Assembly (NCBI GenBank): GCA_022419385.1 | Contig: JAJUBI010000009.1 | Coordinates: 372,001-436,000 of the forward strand | Direction: 5' to 3' | Length of the DNA stretch: 64,000 nt | From: Paraconiothyrium sp. Pb-2020 | Taxonomy: Eukaryota; Ascomycota; Dothideomycetes; Pleosporales; Didymosphaeriaceae | In this document: piece by piece, positions 13,090 through 25,782 of the stretch | Layout of the letters: each line of letters opens with the position of its first letter | Position numbering within the stretch: position 1 is the first letter of the stretch | Translations under genes and position numbers: made by a program | The notes under the pieces: model-generated | Told to the model about the DNA's origin: nothing | The model's input: the letters and a program-made list of their open reading frames with translations, nothing else | Databases searched by the model: none

Positions 13090-16000
13090 ATGGCAACAAT
13101 TAGCAAGTTTAGTTCGGCACTTCTGTCCGTTCCAAATGAGGTCACCGTTGCCGCAGCAAATTTCAACATCAATTTTTCGTTGATGAAAGTTGACGCACCG
13201 AAAGAGTTTCATGGACTGAGAGACGCGTTGTCTCGCAACCGCCGGCGCGAGGCTGAAGAGGGTGTTTCCCATATTACAGCGAGGACATTGGCAGCCTTGT
13301 TCGAATCGGTGATTCCCTCTATTCCACGTCTCACCGAAACATATGGAAAGCGAGTATCAGAGATCTGTCAACAATTGGAGGGACCTTCCCTACGCAGCCT
13401 GAACCTAGGTCTATTTGCTGATCGGGCTGGCGCTGATGGGACATCTATCTGGGCTGCGGCTACCTCAGGGCAAGGCGCGATTGCGATGCACCTTCTCGCT
13501 TGTATGCTCGCACGGATCTGGAAACCTACAGAAGCTATCTCTTTATGGGTGGAATTGGTTGAACGGCGGAAGGAAAAGATTCACGAAGCATACAATGCAA
13601 CCAATGCAACGGGCATCGCTGCGATAATGGCCGCCCAGCAACTGTTCACTAGGGAGCAATTATCGGCCTGGGATTCAAGTGCAAGGTCCTGGCTCCAATC
13701 AGCAGATGCGACGAAACGTTCTCATCAAACACAACTTATGCTCATAATCAACAATGTTCGATTGCCAGTCAATACATCTAAAGATCCGTATGAAAGCGTG
13801 ATCAACGCATGGACATCCGCGCTAAATGCTATGGAACGACTTATAAGCGGCGTCCCACAGAGAGTTGAAGATGGTTCCGTCCTCTTAGCGATATCGTCAT
13901 GGCATCTTTATCCTAACATGCACGTTCTGGCAGAGAATGCCAAAGACATCGATTTGAAAGACGATCTCATGATTAGCTCTCTCCTAACGCTTTCGACGAT
14001 TGTGGGCGATACTGCGAAACAGGGAGTGTTCTGGTCATTACCCTTAACTCGCATGCGGTACTACTCACCACCAGTGGTTGCAGAGCGTCACTTGGCTTTC
14101 GACACATCAAGGATATCTATGGCAGAGTTCGAGATCGTGGTGCTGGGCGCTATTATAGCACAATCAAGGGAAGTATGTCCTGACGAGCTGAGGAGCTGCA
14201 GATTCATGGTCACTGTCAACGAACGCTTCCGACGAGCCGGTCAGGAGCCTCCGACTTGGTTTGCCATCCTCGCTAAAGCTGCCGGTAGGGTCATACAATC
14301 GAATGAAATGGCACGAGCACACCTTTTGAAGCTGTTGAAGCTTGGTGGCAGGCGATGCAAAAGTTTCCTAAGCCATCCAAGCGATAAACCACCCTGCTTC
14401 TTCGGACTCGGATACCATCACGTGCTGATTCAGTTGCTGGGCAGCGCCGACGATAAGATTGCTCTACTTCGACGTGCAGCAAAAGCTCGAGGTCTCAATA
14501 CTAAAGAGACCATGATTCGATACACAGATACACCTAGCTCCACGGCCTCTTCTCTCCTTGGATATAAATTTGCTACGGCTATTCCACGTCGCCAAGCTTC
14601 CCGTAAACGATCGGCTGAGGAAATTGAAGTGCCCGACACGGGACACTACCGTTTTGCGATCGGACGTTATTTCAAGGCTACTTCTTCATGTCACAGTGGA
14701 CTCGAGACAGGCAGTCTATGTAAATGCATCGATCCAGCAGGTGAAGAGTGCATCTGCAAAAAGGTCCATGCTCATTGCAACGAAACTTGTCACCCAGGTG
14801 CGAACGCAGCTTGCTCGACGAAACCTTCGCTTCCTACCCAGTGCAGCTCTATGGAATGCCATGGCAGTGGTGGTTGCGCAGGATGCTACAACCAATCATC
14901 GCAGCTATCCCTGCAAAAACAAGGCGAGAAGGCCTTTCTGATACCTCCAACTTCTTTTGAAGAAGTGGATAGTTCTCAATTCCTCCTTCAGAATCCTGGA
15001 GACGGCAGAATGGCCACATATGGGATGCTAATTGGACACGGAACCACTGGGCTATTCAAAAGGAAATCTCACGTAACATATGATATGTTTTCTGCAAATG
15101 TACGCGACAATCTGCCTGCGACTATGGATGAGATTGAAGCAGCCATTGAGTCTGATTCGTTCGACATCAAAGCTATGGACTTCTTACGCTGGTGGACTGA
15201 GTGGTCCAGTACTGGATCACAGCAATTGATAACTTCACTGGATGCATTCGCATTCGCATCGTTGCTATACTCAAAGCTTGAAGGAGCTACAGTGACGATC
15301 GAGGTAATTGGCAAATCATTCTACGACGCACCGTGGGCCAGTTCGGGTGTTCCTTGGGGCAACGACAACGAGCCAGAATCGCCATCAGAGGAGCTGGACT
15401 GGCTGCAGAACCTGCAAACAAGCTATTACGGTGGAGGTGATAAGAGCAATCACGATGATCCTCGTGATCAATTGAACGATTCCGATTGTCTGCCTTCTGG
15501 ATCTACGAATGGCCTCCGCGATGTGCCTGCCACGTTAGCACGCGAATTTTCGTGTATATCGTGGTTCGAATCAGCGGAATTCGACATCACACCCGCCAAC
15601 CTTCGTGGAGTCTTTGCTTTGGCGAACGGTGACTCGATCTATGTCGCATCCGTCTTGCTTAACGACCCCGCGGCCAGCACAAGCAAGAATCTTATCAGGA
15701 GGGTCTTCGGCAATCTGGGCCGCCCTGAGATGTGCTTGCTTGTGCCACCTTCCAGTCCAAGGCTGGCGACTCCAGAATTAGCTTCGTGGCAACAAGTGAA
15801 TCATTCACCTTTTGATGGCCAATTTCTGGACAGCTTCAAAAGCACTTCGCTACACCTTAACTTTACCGATTACGAGATGCCATTGGATGTTGGCGCACGG
15901 GGCTTACGAGATCGTCAAGTCGTACTTGTTGAGTCACTCATTTCAGTCGATGACCGTGGTAGGAAGATTGGAGACCTAGACGTGTTGTCGATATATGCAC

Positions 16001-16293
16001 ACGACAACCTTTACATCGGTCAACCTTGCAAGCACAAGGAAAAACCAGATAAGAAGGGGGAACTACACGAACTAAGTCACATCGTGTCACTTGACTGCTG
16101 GGACGAGTTCTTAGACTTTCCACAAAGTACAGCGGTGTTTCGAGCTTTAGGGAACTGGCAAGCTCGACTGGCTGCTACAGTCGCTGGACTACAGGATGAG
16201 AAGCGCGTATACCTTCTTCCTGAGACATCTTGCATACATTGTTTGTGGACCGCTCCGGTTGCTGATAGCGGTATGAATATGTTCATAATGTAG
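13090..16293 (+). CDS. Large intronless fungal protein of unknown function
   Basis: A single open frame of 1067 aa starting [17 protein letters not shown]; the in-frame codon at 13084 is TTG, so 13090 is the start. I do not recognise a named domain. From memory, proteins with this N-terminus ([20 protein letters not shown]) recur as multi-copy hypothetical proteins in Dothideomycetes and relatives; this is recollection, not a search. The first half looks alpha-helical and soluble. A Cys-rich block follows at about residues 539-605 ([38 protein letters not shown]), which could bind metal or form disulfides. The C-terminal third includes an acidic linker and a globular end with WDEFLDFP. No signal peptide or membrane segment is evident. 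Lack of introns is unusual beside its multi-exon neighbours. Confidence 0.8.
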   Translation: MATISKFSSALLSVPNEVTVAAANFNINFSLMKVDAPKEFHGLRDALSRNRRREAEEGVSHITARTLAALFESVIPSIPRLTETYGKRVSEICQQLEGPSLRSLNLGLFADRAGADGTSIWAAATSGQGAIAMHLLACMLARIWKPTEAISLWVELVERRKEKIHEAYNATNATGIAAIMAAQQLFTREQLSAWDSSARSWLQSADATKRSHQTQLMLIINNVRLPVNTSKDPYESVINAWTSALNAMERLISGVPQRVEDGSVLLAISSWHLYPNMHVLAENAKDIDLKDDLMISSLLTLSTIVGDTAKQGVFWSLPLTRMRYYSPPVVAERHLAFDTSRISMAEFEIVVLGAIIAQSREVCPDELRSCRFMVTVNERFRRAGQEPPTWFAILAKAAGRVIQSNEMARAHLLKLLKLGGRRCKSFLSHPSDKPPCFFGLGYHHVLIQLLGSADDKIALLRRAAKARGLNTKETMIRYTDTPSSTASSLLGYKFATAIPRRQASRKRSAEEIEVPDTGHYRFAIGRYFKATSSCHSGLETGSLCKCIDPAGEECICKKVHAHCNETCHPGANAACSTKPSLPTQCSSMECHGSGGCAGCYNQSSQLSLQKQGEKAFLIPPTSFEEVDSSQFLLQNPGDGRMATYGMLIGHGTTGLFKRKSHVTYDMFSANVRDNLPATMDEIEAAIESDSFDIKAMDFLRWWTEWSSTGSQQLITSLDAFAFASLLYSKLEGATVTIEVIGKSFYDAPWASSGVPWGNDNEPESPSEELDWLQNLQTSYYGGGDKSNHDDPRDQLNDSDCLPSGSTNGLRDVPATLAREFSCISWFESAEFDITPANLRGVFALANGDSIYVASVLLNDPAASTSKNLIRRVFGNLGRPEMCLLVPPSSPRLATPELASWQQVNHSPFDGQFLDSFKSTSLHLNFTDYEMPLDVGARGLRDRQVVLVESLISVDDRGRKIGDLDVLSIYAHDNLYIGQPCKHKEKPDKKGELHELSHIVSLDCWDEFLDFPQSTAVFRALGNWQARLAATVAGLQDEKRVYLLPETSCIHCLWTAPVADSGMNMFIM

Positions 16294-16956
16294 ACAAAAT
16301 CCGAACACCATCGACGATACTATCTCAGAAAAATGTGTGCTCCGCATTGACGATGATAATTTGGCTTTTCGGCCGGGTCTTCTTGTCTGATAGAATCATA
16401 GACATCATCTTTTGTGCCAGTCAATTTTATTCCAGCGCGCCTTCACACACATATGGGGTCCTATTATATGGTCACAGTCAAAGGAAGATGCAAAGCAAAC
16501 CGTGCAGTGCAGGCCGCGTTCTACGTCGAATGTCTCCGAAAACAAGCAACCGATAGGTAAACCATCGTGCTTTCACTTTTCGCTACCCGCGACACGCTGA
16601 TGTGATTGCTGAGTAGAGCTATGAGACGAGTTCTCTACTGTGACTTGCAGTAAAGGCCCGTCCTATAACGTTGAAAGTTTCGACACTAGCGCTTGTTTAT
16701 ATAGTAGTAGATTTTCAACCCCTTTCACCGTGCGATTAAGCATGAGCCTGCTAGTTAGATACAGAAGTTGCCCGTGTACGGCAACGAGGCGCTCTGTGCG
16801 AGGCCTCTTTGCTTTACTTAGCCACCGCGCCTTAGGTCAAAATACCTTCGCGCACCACCCTTTCTTCCGACAAGCGATCAACTCGCATACGAAGTGCACT
16901 ACTCAAGTGACGCCCAAGACGACCTCAGTCGGCTGACGGCTGAAGGAAGTACAACC
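16294..16956. other. Intergenic, no gene seen
   Basis: 663 bp between the 1067-aa gene and the decayed gene. Short open frames are present without support. Confidence 0.45.
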
Positions 16957-18912
16957 ATGCCTCCTCCAAAGGTCACCGAGCCGTACCGTGAGGTTCAAGA
17001 TGATACATCACCGGCACATAACTCAACTACTACTGTTCGATATGGTGAACCTGTCTTCTCTAGCGTTGGGGGCCGTACCAAGCCGTTCCATCCCGTTCTC
17101 AACCCGCTAGGTCAACTCTGGCCACCTCTTGCAGTCCGAGATGACATCGAAGCTCAAATCGACTACAACAAGGGATACCCCTCAAAAGGGGACCTCTCAT
17201 CTCCACTCGCAATGACCCCAGAGCAAGCCGTTCTATTTCGATACCGTGTTACCCGACCACCGGCACTGGATCCTTTGACTGACAATACCATCCAAGCCGT
17301 TCTTGCCAAGGAGGACGAGTGGGTAAAAAATCTGATGAGGGCTTGCTTGAACATGGACGATATCAATGACGGGGAAAAGTCCAAGAATCTGAAGAAGTTC
17401 AAGGAATCTCTCGGTCTCACTGACGCAGCGCCCACCTTCAACTTTGTCAGCCATTACGGACTCGAATCTGTCTGTCGCATACTGTTCTACCATGTCGTTG
17501 ACCGCTGCGTTAACGGCTTCCGTCGTGGCTTGTGTTTGGAAGATCGGACTCGCCCGGGGAACTTTAGGAAACCGGTGATCGAGGCGGACAAGACCTCTCA
17601 CCTGCGCAGAGCGTATGAACAACGTCGTCCACACACTGACGTATTGGAAGAATATCTTGTCACGACATCATCTTCGAAGGGTTTGAATCCTGGGTGAGGA
17701 GCAAATGCTCCCCTTGGCTACGCTGCGGACAAGCAAATGCACGATAAGGACTTCCAAGTCGAAGAAGAAAGCAACAAGAAAAGGGCAAAAAAGGCGTTAG
17801 AGGTATTAGGACAGCGTCCCTCAGCGCCCACGATATCGAATGCGTATGGGGTTCCCGAAGATAGCCCACTATCTTACATGGCTGCTGCCCCAGCGCAGCG
17901 AATGCCTATAAGAAGACCGGGCCCTCGAAAGCAAATACTATTCCATCTTACCAGATTCCCGTTTCGTGAACTTCAGTTCCCAGCCTGGGTTTCCGGCCGC
18001 TGGTGCACGCAATACGTCAGAGTTTGGTGCACAGACAAACTCTCCGATCGACTGTTTTCTTGACGCCTCCACCACGAATGCCCATCATGGCGTGCAGGGA
18101 ACTCACAACGTCCAGGATCGCCCGGCACCAACACACATCACCAACTACGGTCCCTATATGAACACGAACACGAACCTCCTAACCAACTCTGTCACCAAGA
18201 ATAGAGGCCGAGACACACGATCTCGTCCCCGTTGGTGGGAGACTACACTCTTCAGACCGGTGCAGCTTCTACATCCAATTCAGATCCGCAGCACTCAGGT
18301 GATCTACTCGGCCACGCGCGTGCTGGTGTGGTGTTCTCTCCCATAACACATTACCATTTCGGAAGCGCACGTCACGGCGATAGTCCCAATCACGAACACG
18401 ACTTAACACAACAATCATCGACGGTCCAAGCTTATGAACGGTCGGGGAACCCACAGCACCCGCCTATCAATTCTCAAACCAAAACTGCCTATGGTCTCGA
18501 TGGCCAGACGCATGACCAGTGTCGGATGAAGAATCGCCAGGCGGCTGCTCAGGATCCTTCTCGCTATGCGCCAGACTTTGAGACTCTATATTCGGGCAAT
18601 CCAGTTCCTGTCGATCCTGCTATCCTAAAGGACGCAGGATCTTCACATACTGAGAATGTATCCTCGTTTAAGCGTCCTCGTCCAGAGTCCGTGGAGCTCG
18701 ATGACGCTACTTTAGAAGCAATTCGCGTGGCTGACTATCGAGCTGCGCAACGCGCGAAGTTAGATATCCAAGCATCCGATGGCTCCTTGCCTCAATGCGA
18801 CAGCTCTGACGACGCAGAGGGCTCTAGCGAAGAAGACGAGCTCGGCTCGGATGGCAACCCTCTTGGTCAGGACGATCCGGAGCATCTTCACCATTACCCA
18901 GACGCAGCCTAA
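16957..18912 (+). pseudogene. Decayed gene of unknown function (stop plus two frame changes)
   Basis: The start ATG at 16957 has a good context (acaaccATGCC) and begins [14 protein letters not shown]; this part runs 246 residues to TGA at 17695-17697. The same frame continues beyond the stop with protein-like composition (DKQMHDKDFQVEEESNKKRA) to about 17920. Protein-like sequence then switches to the +1 frame (NFSSQPGFPAAGARN through about 18210) and back to the first frame (VGDYTLQTGAAS to the stop at 18912, ending with an acidic Ser/Glu-rich tail). No intron with usable GT-AG ends removes the breaks. The hypothetical whole would be about 650 residues with a disordered C-terminal half, perhaps nuclear. 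The first 246 residues could still be made. No domain recognised. Confidence 0.55.
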
Positions 18913-20522
18913 GCACGCTGATATCGTGGAAGGATGAGGCGGGATAGTTAACCTACGCTTCCAGGAGCGATCGATGCCTTTAGGGAGTGTAGGAGTGTGT
19001 TCTCCTTTTCCTTCTTTTTGCATAATTCACGAATGATATGATTCGACGAGACGACGATGACGGGTAACAGCAGTCCTCTCGTTTCAGGCATCTTTTCAAC
19101 TCATGGCTTTTGATGGCGAGGTGCATAACATTACAACAGTACTGTTAAAGAAGCACGATTATGGTGTCAGAATTGTCGTATCTTCACGGTTTTGATCGGA
19201 TATCCCGCGCAATCAGTTGGGGGGGATTGCCCAAGAGTTTGTCTAGCATGTTTGGGCGATGACTAGTGTTCAAAGCTGGGATGTTTCACGGAAAATGGAA
19301 AATCATTGATAGAACGGCAAAGATAGACAGGGAGCAGCCTTTTCGTCGTGTTTTCTCGGAATGCGAGGTTGAGGGCTGTTCCGGAATCCTCGCGGGAGTG
19401 AAGACTTGGCAATCGTGATGAGGAGTGAAATGCAGTATGAATCTCCGTCTCGTAATGAAAGGTGAACCGGCAATTTCGTGCCCCCAAAACGGTCGCCCAT
19501 ATCGCTGCTGGTAACGTCTGTGCTTGTAGGGTATTGTACGTCGTAGTGACTTACCCTTGCTTCACTTGCCAAGCAGTCGCCGGCAAGACAACTCCTTCGA
19601 TAGCTGAGCACATGCATCGATGGACCTCGAAAGAGAGTAGCGCGAGTCGACGATGTAGCTGTACTGGCACGGCAGCTGGTAATAAGCATGCATAGTGCTT
19701 CGGAAGATGATCACTTTCATCAATCGCCAAAGCGACCATCTCGCCCTTCCCGCAAACAGTGCTCCTTACGGGTACATCTCGCCCAACCTCAACTGCATGT
19801 ACATCGCCTTGCACCAAAACTTTCCTGAAATTATTCATCCACAATCCTGATGGGAGATTCGAGATCTCAGATAAGCTCGACAAAATGGATCAAAAAGGAC
19901 GAGTTCCCGAGAACAACAGCGACCACTGATACCTACGATGAAATTCTGCCGTTATATGTCGATCTGTACTTGACCCATTCACGAACTTTTTGGTGGGGAT
20001 GCTGATACATGTGTCTCACATCCCTTTGATAGATATAGAGCTAGTCTGGACGTGGATGCCCAAACGCCTACGGCATGATGGTACCGCGATCTGGTGCCAG
20101 ACGTCCGGTACTATACCTGCACAACTGACGCCCTCAAGCGGAACGATAAAAGGAGCTGTAGTCATTACCAATGCCAAGGAAGATATCTTTCGAGCCCTCC
20201 GGGCGGTACACGGAACATCGAGCTTTCTCCGGTCACGTGGGGTACGCCAAGGAACACGGGGAACCACCTCCGCGTAGTGGAGTCATGAGCATCGGAGTCC
20301 CGAATACACCAGTCAACTGATTGGACGATAGACTATCAGATCAACCGCATCGACCAAATCAGCAATATTTTCCAGTTACAGTGTTTATGCTTCCGCAGAT
20401 TGAACCAACTCACAAATCGGAAAGCTATATATCACACCATTCACTAGAGATGATGTTCCATAGCTGATCCATCTTCTCGTCATTCTTACCTAAAAGCCTA
20501 TACGTCCCCAATCGAAATTCCG
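18913..20522. other. Intergenic, no gene seen
   Basis: 1.6 kb before the sarcosine-oxidase-like gene. Overlapping short frames on both strands lack codon or family support. Confidence 0.45.
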
Positions 20523-21665
20523 ATGGAAATTTATGATGTGGCAGTCGTCGGCCTGGGCGCCCTCGGGAGCGGTGCCGTGTATCATGCGTCCATCAAAGGG
20601 GCAAAGGTTATCGGATTCGAACAATTCGAGCTAGGACACGTCCGCGGTGCGTCCCATGACACGTCACGTATCGTGCGGAAATCCTATGGAGCACCCGAAT
20701 ACGTAGCGCTGGCCATATCGTCATACAAGGACTGGGCCGAACTGGAAAAGAGAACCGGACAGCAATGGTTGACAGTTACTGGTGGAATTACCATGTTTCC
20801 CAAAGGGTCTCCAAACCTCGCAAGCTCCTACACGGACAGTCTGGACGCCTGCAATGTCCCGTATCAGCTTTTGACACCAGAAGAAATCAAGAAGCGCTGG
20901 CCGCAATTCAATGTCCCCGAAGGCGTGGAAACGGTATACACAGCGGACACAGGCATTGTACATGCGTCTCGCGCGGTGGCGGAGATGCAATTCCAGGCTC
21001 GCATCGCAGGAGCTGTGTTGAAGGACAGAACGAGAGTCGATAAGCTGATTCCTGATGATACTGGTGTCATCATCGAGACATCAAAAGGTCGCTATCATGC
21101 TCGCAAAGTCATCATCGCAGCCGATGCCTGGGCCAATAAATTGCTTGCGCCCCTCGGTGCAGACGTTCCCCTCGATGTCATGCAAGAGCAAATCACATAC
21201 TTCAAGCCCAGTGAACCGGATGCTTACGAGCCGGAGTTGTTCCCTGTCTGGGTTTGGGCCGGCGAGAACTGGTTCTATGGGTTCCCAGCGTACGGCGAGC
21301 CGACACTGAAAGCAGGGCGTGATGTGTCTTATAACAGAATGACGCCTGAGCAGCGCACATTCATCCATTCAGAAAAACTGTTGAAGGAACTTACTGGTCT
21401 GATGGAGAACATCATCCCGGGCAAAGGCCAGACGCTTCGAACAATCACATGCCAGTACACTATCACACCGAATCGCCAATTTATTATCAGCCCGTTGGAA
21501 AAGTACAAAGACATCATTCTCGCGCTAGGTGCCGGGCATGCGTTCAAGTTCGGGCCTACAATTGGTCGGGTAACGGCCGAGTTGGCGATCGATGGGAAGA
21601 CCAGTGATGATATCTCAAAATTTGGCCTACCAAAGCCAGAGAAGTTGGCCTTGAGTAAATTGTAG
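20523..21665 (+). CDS. FAD-dependent sarcosine-oxidase-like amine oxidase
   Basis: Intronless, 380 aa, the length of monomeric sarcosine oxidase (MSOX) and related N-methyl amino acid or pipecolate oxidases. These enzymes oxidise a secondary or tertiary amine with FAD and oxygen, releasing hydrogen peroxide and, for N-methyl substrates, formaldehyde. Visible: the N-terminal Rossmann motif GLGALG (residues 10-15), the MSOX-type substrate-side segment RGASHDTSRIVRKSY, a second nucleotide-contact stretch around KVIIAADAWANKLL, and Cys310 in ITCQYTITPN, which aligns with the cysteine that covalently holds FAD in MSOX. The C-terminal GAGHAFKFGPTIGR is the typical FAD-closing motif. No peroxisomal SKL is present; the last residues are LSKL. 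The nearby Zn2Cys6 regulator and Rieske oxygenase suggest a joint role in methylated-amine breakdown. Substrate is not determined. Confidence 0.88.
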   Translation: MEIYDVAVVGLGALGSGAVYHASIKGAKVIGFEQFELGHVRGASHDTSRIVRKSYGAPEYVALAISSYKDWAELEKRTGQQWLTVTGGITMFPKGSPNLASSYTDSLDACNVPYQLLTPEEIKKRWPQFNVPEGVETVYTADTGIVHASRAVAEMQFQARIAGAVLKDRTRVDKLIPDDTGVIIETSKGRYHARKVIIAADAWANKLLAPLGADVPLDVMQEQITYFKPSEPDAYEPELFPVWVWAGENWFYGFPAYGEPTLKAGRDVSYNRMTPEQRTFIHSEKLLKELTGLMENIIPGKGQTLRTITCQYTITPNRQFIISPLEKYKDIILALGAGHAFKFGPTIGRVTAELAIDGKTSDDISKFGLPKPEKLALSKL

Positions 21666-22878
21666 CTTGTCAATTATGGAATGAGACGTTGTTCATGAAG
21701 CCTATCCGTGGAAATGTGCACAGTTGCAGATTATCTGTGATGGAATTTATCGCAAGCTCTCACGATTACTCATCTCCCGAAGGCAAATATCCGCCTTAAA
21801 GAAGTGAGAATCTTCTGTATTGTTCCTTGATTGCAAGAGCTGACCACCCTAGACTGGTTCTAGAACTACTTTAGCGTACGTTACTACACGTGGCGAACTC
21901 TCGTGGACCATCCCTAATCTAATAGTCAAGGAACCTTTCCCACAAGCATACCTGCATATAGTGGACCCACCTACCGGAATGACTAGTGAACCCCCACATA
22001 TTGAAGTGTACTTCTCATAATCTGGACCTCTTATTCTCCGTTTCCGAGCAGCTGCGATGACAAAGTCAGCTCTCATAACGTAGTATATATACAATATTTT
22101 CGCGAACGGACAGACTGATCAATTCAATGAGCCAAGCGGACTGCATTTACGGTAAGCGTTTTGTGACAACGAGTCGAGATTAACTTCATAGGCACCCGGG
22201 GTTACACAACTGCATACTCACCTGCTATGTCATTGTGGCTCACGTATGCAAGCGGCATGTGTCTTCCAACTATCGCGGTCAACACAATCGGCCTTTAAGT
22301 TCCAACATTCCGACATAGAGTTGTGGATCTTGGACTGGGCCGACCTGCTGTCTAGTCCTCGTGCGGGATGCCACGTAGTTGATTATCCCCACAGCACATT
22401 ATGAAAGCTCAAATCGTTATCGAGGCTCGTATATATGCGTTAAGCATCAACCTTTCTGGTAGACTAGCGACTAGTCAAAGAACATGGCCGGATCGCATTG
22501 CCTTTATCGGCCGACGCGCTACTGTGCAACCACGCGACCCCACTTCCCCGCCGCATTTATTCCGAAGACAACTGAAACCCGTTGAGGACACCCATAACAC
22601 AGCTTGCACAGTAATATCAGATGAGTTCTATCAAGCACTCGCGCAGTATCGTATCTCCGACGACGCGTCAAGGAACACCCAACATCACGCTATTACGAAA
22701 ATCGTTCCCGGGCATCGATCGAAACCTCGGCATCCACCCCACCAGGATCAGAACCTCAACTTCTCCATCAAGATAGTGGAGAGTTGAAGCATCAGATTGG
22801 AGGCGAACGTCGGCACTGCTGAGGCCAGCTTAGCCTGACCATCAATCGCTACCCATCGTTGTTTCACGGCCCCGTCAA
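21666..22878. other. Intergenic, regulator promoter region
   Basis: 1.2 kb between the flavoenzyme stop and the Zn2Cys6 start. A 128-codon open frame ending at 22787 shows no family resemblance and is not called. No repeats were seen. Confidence 0.4.
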
Positions 22879-25231
22879 ATGGAGACGACGATACAACGAC
22901 GTGGACGTCGAGCCTGTGAGCCATGTCGGTACGTTCAAAGGCTCACAGCTTCAGCGTAGGGTCTGTTAATGATATCATCCAGGCGAAAGAAGTCAAAATG
23001 TCCTGGTGAACGACCACGGTGTTCTCATTGTCGCCGTCTGGGACAAGCGTGCGACTACAGCTTTGACGAGCGTGAGACTTCGCAGACGACACGGGATGAC
23101 ATTATGGTAGGCATATAATGTCTTGGAGTACATGTATGAAGTTTATTTTCGCACGAATTAAGCTAATGACGGCTCAGGGCCGCCGAATTGGACTCATTGA
23201 AAATAAGCTAGACCAGCTGCTGGAATCACTAAGGTATCCTAGAAACGAGGAAATGTTGAACGTTGTAGTGACTGTTGAAACAGATCAAATCAGGTGTCCA
23301 CCGTAGTGCCCGACCCCTCAAGTCCTTCTCCTCCATCACCTACAAGAAGCGTAGATATACGCGAGCTATCATCAAGCAACCAGGATTCGACATCCTTCAA
23401 CATCAGCACGTGAGCCATTCCCGGAGAACTCCCTGTCAGGATATCCGCTGACTGGTGCTCAAAGACTGCCCCAAAGAGATAACTATGTATCCAGGCTTGG
23501 CCAACTTTATCTTACATGGTGTCAGAACCAGCCTCTGCCTCTTTTTCAAGCAAAAGACTTTGCAGCATCTCTCGAGACCCGGGACTATGGATTGTTCCTT
23601 GCAATACAAACCTGGTGCAACCGTTTTCCTCCGGAAGTACAGGTACTCGAAAAGCGACAAAGCCTGGAAGCGGAAGTTAAGTCAAGCCGACAAATTGTCA
23701 TGAACTCTATTGCAGAAGGAAACGTGAAGCTTTCGACTTTACAGACACTTTGTATCATCAGTCTTCTAAGTTTCGCTGGTAAGTTGTTAAGGAATATGGG
23801 TCTAGGGGTAAGCACCTTTGTCTGACAGGTTTTAGATGGAAATGTCATGCAGGCTGGTCTTGACCTTAGTCAGGCTCAGTATCTCGCCAACTGTCTTTCT
23901 CCTGATTCGTTCCTTGGTGACCCAATCGAGTACGATTTGTGCATACAGAGCATATCATTGCTTCACAGTATCCAGGGCTCCATTCATGATGCATCTAATG
24001 CGAAAGTTTTCATAAGCGAACTTAATTATCGCTCAAGAGATCCATTCCATAGGTTGCACAATGAACCAGAGCCTGACTCTGGAATTGTTTCGCACTCAAC
24101 GATGGTAGCCGAGACGTGGCAAATGGCTAGAGCATATGCAGCCTACCATGTCGGTCCAGACGAATTACCCCCTTGGGATCCCAGATCACATTACTCTCAC
24201 ATCATGTTGCGCCACATGGAAATGGATGCCAGGATCCCTCTTAAATATCGATTTGCCACAAGCAACTTTGGCGCGCTCTCATTGGAGGAAATACAGCAGC
24301 GAAGAGATCATTGGGGTCCCTGGCTGTTCCAACAGTTCACCTGTGCGGCCATTTCATCTCTCGTTAATCATCCATTCCTTTTGTCTATGCGCCTGAAGAA
24401 CTATAGGCATGCAATGCCACAAACCTTTCTTCACCAGTCATATGTTCAGATATCGAGATGTTGCGCCTGGACGATGCACTACCTGCACATAATTGAAAAG
24501 GTTGGCCTTCAGGTATCCGATCCTTCGATTGCCCATTGCGTCACAATAACCGCTACCATTCATTTACAACACAGCTTTGTACAGGATGAAGCATTCCGCC
24601 AGAAGGCACAGAACGCTTACAATGCATGCCTCAGATTTTTGGACCGCGTGGGGCACGTCTGGTTATCCGCGTCAGCAATGGTCAGACCTTTCCAAAACAA
24701 TCATCAAACCGTAGCTGATAGGTACCATAGGCACAGAATCTACGGAAGCTACAGGAAAGCATTGTGATGAGATCTTATCCCTCAGAGCCAAACGGCGAGA
24801 ACCCCAGATCAAACTCAACCTGGTGTATCGACGCCCAATTACTCTGGCATCTCCTTATTTATGAAAGAGCTGGCCGATTCGGTGCCGATACAGATAAGAC
24901 ACTGTTTAGTGACCGTATCACCCTCAAATCCGATCAGTCCGAGACAGAAGATGTTGCCGAGTTTGCCATGGTTGGATGCGCCGGAATCTCCGGTCACAAG
25001 ACAGTGCCAGTGGAGGTTATCGCTGATGCGCCCGACGAAAGCGAAACCTTTCCACTGCTCGGCTATTCGCCCACTCCAACCTCGACCATGCAGAACCCTC
25101 TCGAAGCGAATACCGATTTTGTTTTCGGTAGCGCGGGAGACATGAACCACTTCATGGATCAAAGTAACATACTCTTGCAGGAGGATTTCGGAAAGGCAAT
25201 TGGTGGCTGGATCAACTTCAATGCAATGTAG
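22879..25231 (+). CDS. Zn2Cys6 fungal transcription factor
   Basis: Model: 22879-22928, 22983-23106, 23178-23233, 23384-23778, 23836-24680 and 24731-25231 (656 aa). The first intron splits the zinc cluster; splicing it produces ACEPCRRKKSKC followed by CSHCRRLGQAC, with cysteines 13, 16, 23, 30, 33 and 40, the exact C6 pattern that binds two zincs and CGG-type DNA. A short coiled-coil segment (LIENKLDQLLESL) follows for dimerisation, then a Ser/Pro-rich linker, then the fungal-specific TF homology region (LYLTWCQNQPLPLF, SLETRDYGLFLAIQ, MARAYAAYHVG, FTCAAISSLVNHPFLLS, and LDRVGHVWLSASAM joined to AQNLRKLQE). Intron 3 is ambiguous (150 nt here); a shorter intron ending at 23283 opens a Ser/Pro-rich frame that stops at 23411. 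It lies between the flavoenzyme and Rieske genes and may regulate them. Confidence 0.8.
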
Positions 25232-25782
25232 ACTATCATTGAAGGGTAGGAATTTGATTATGGGGAATCATGAGCTGTGGAGTTTCAGCGATCTATGGGA
25301 GTTTGGGGGTTTGCTATTAGAACAAATGCTGGGAATTTGCGAAAGTCCCTTCTCTTCCACTTGCACTGTCTGGTTTGTGCGACACACGCGATGAATGGTC
25401 CTGATTGTCTTCGCTACATGCATCACCGCTATTATTTGGGGCACGAAACTTCAAATGATCAAAACCTCCACCAGCATAAAAGGCGGGAGAACTTACAACA
25501 CAAAAATGACAGGATATTTCAGACAACCTCCGTTTGCGCAAATAAGAGAGGAAAGCCGGCTCATTGTAATCAATGCGTACACTGTCGCTAGTGAAGACAA
25601 AGCATCCATGGCGATTGCGCAAGCCAGACATTCATTTCCTGGACAGCCTTAGGGCTCCGGACTACAATTTATCTATATCCATCATCCAAAACAATAAACA
25701 GCCTTGATCCTGTCCATCCATGGAACAGGTTTGTTTGAAGCCAGCCGATATGCATTCTCGCAGCAATTTCCTCGAGATAAGA
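25232..25782. other. Intergenic between convergent genes
   Basis: 551 bp between the regulator and Rieske stop codons; presumably two 3' UTRs. No gene supported. Confidence 0.45.

Noticed and set aside
22401..22787. 128-codon plus-strand open frame just upstream of the Zn2Cys6 gene
   Set aside because: No motif, no splice link to the regulator, and the zinc cluster has its own ATG at 22879 after an in-frame stop.
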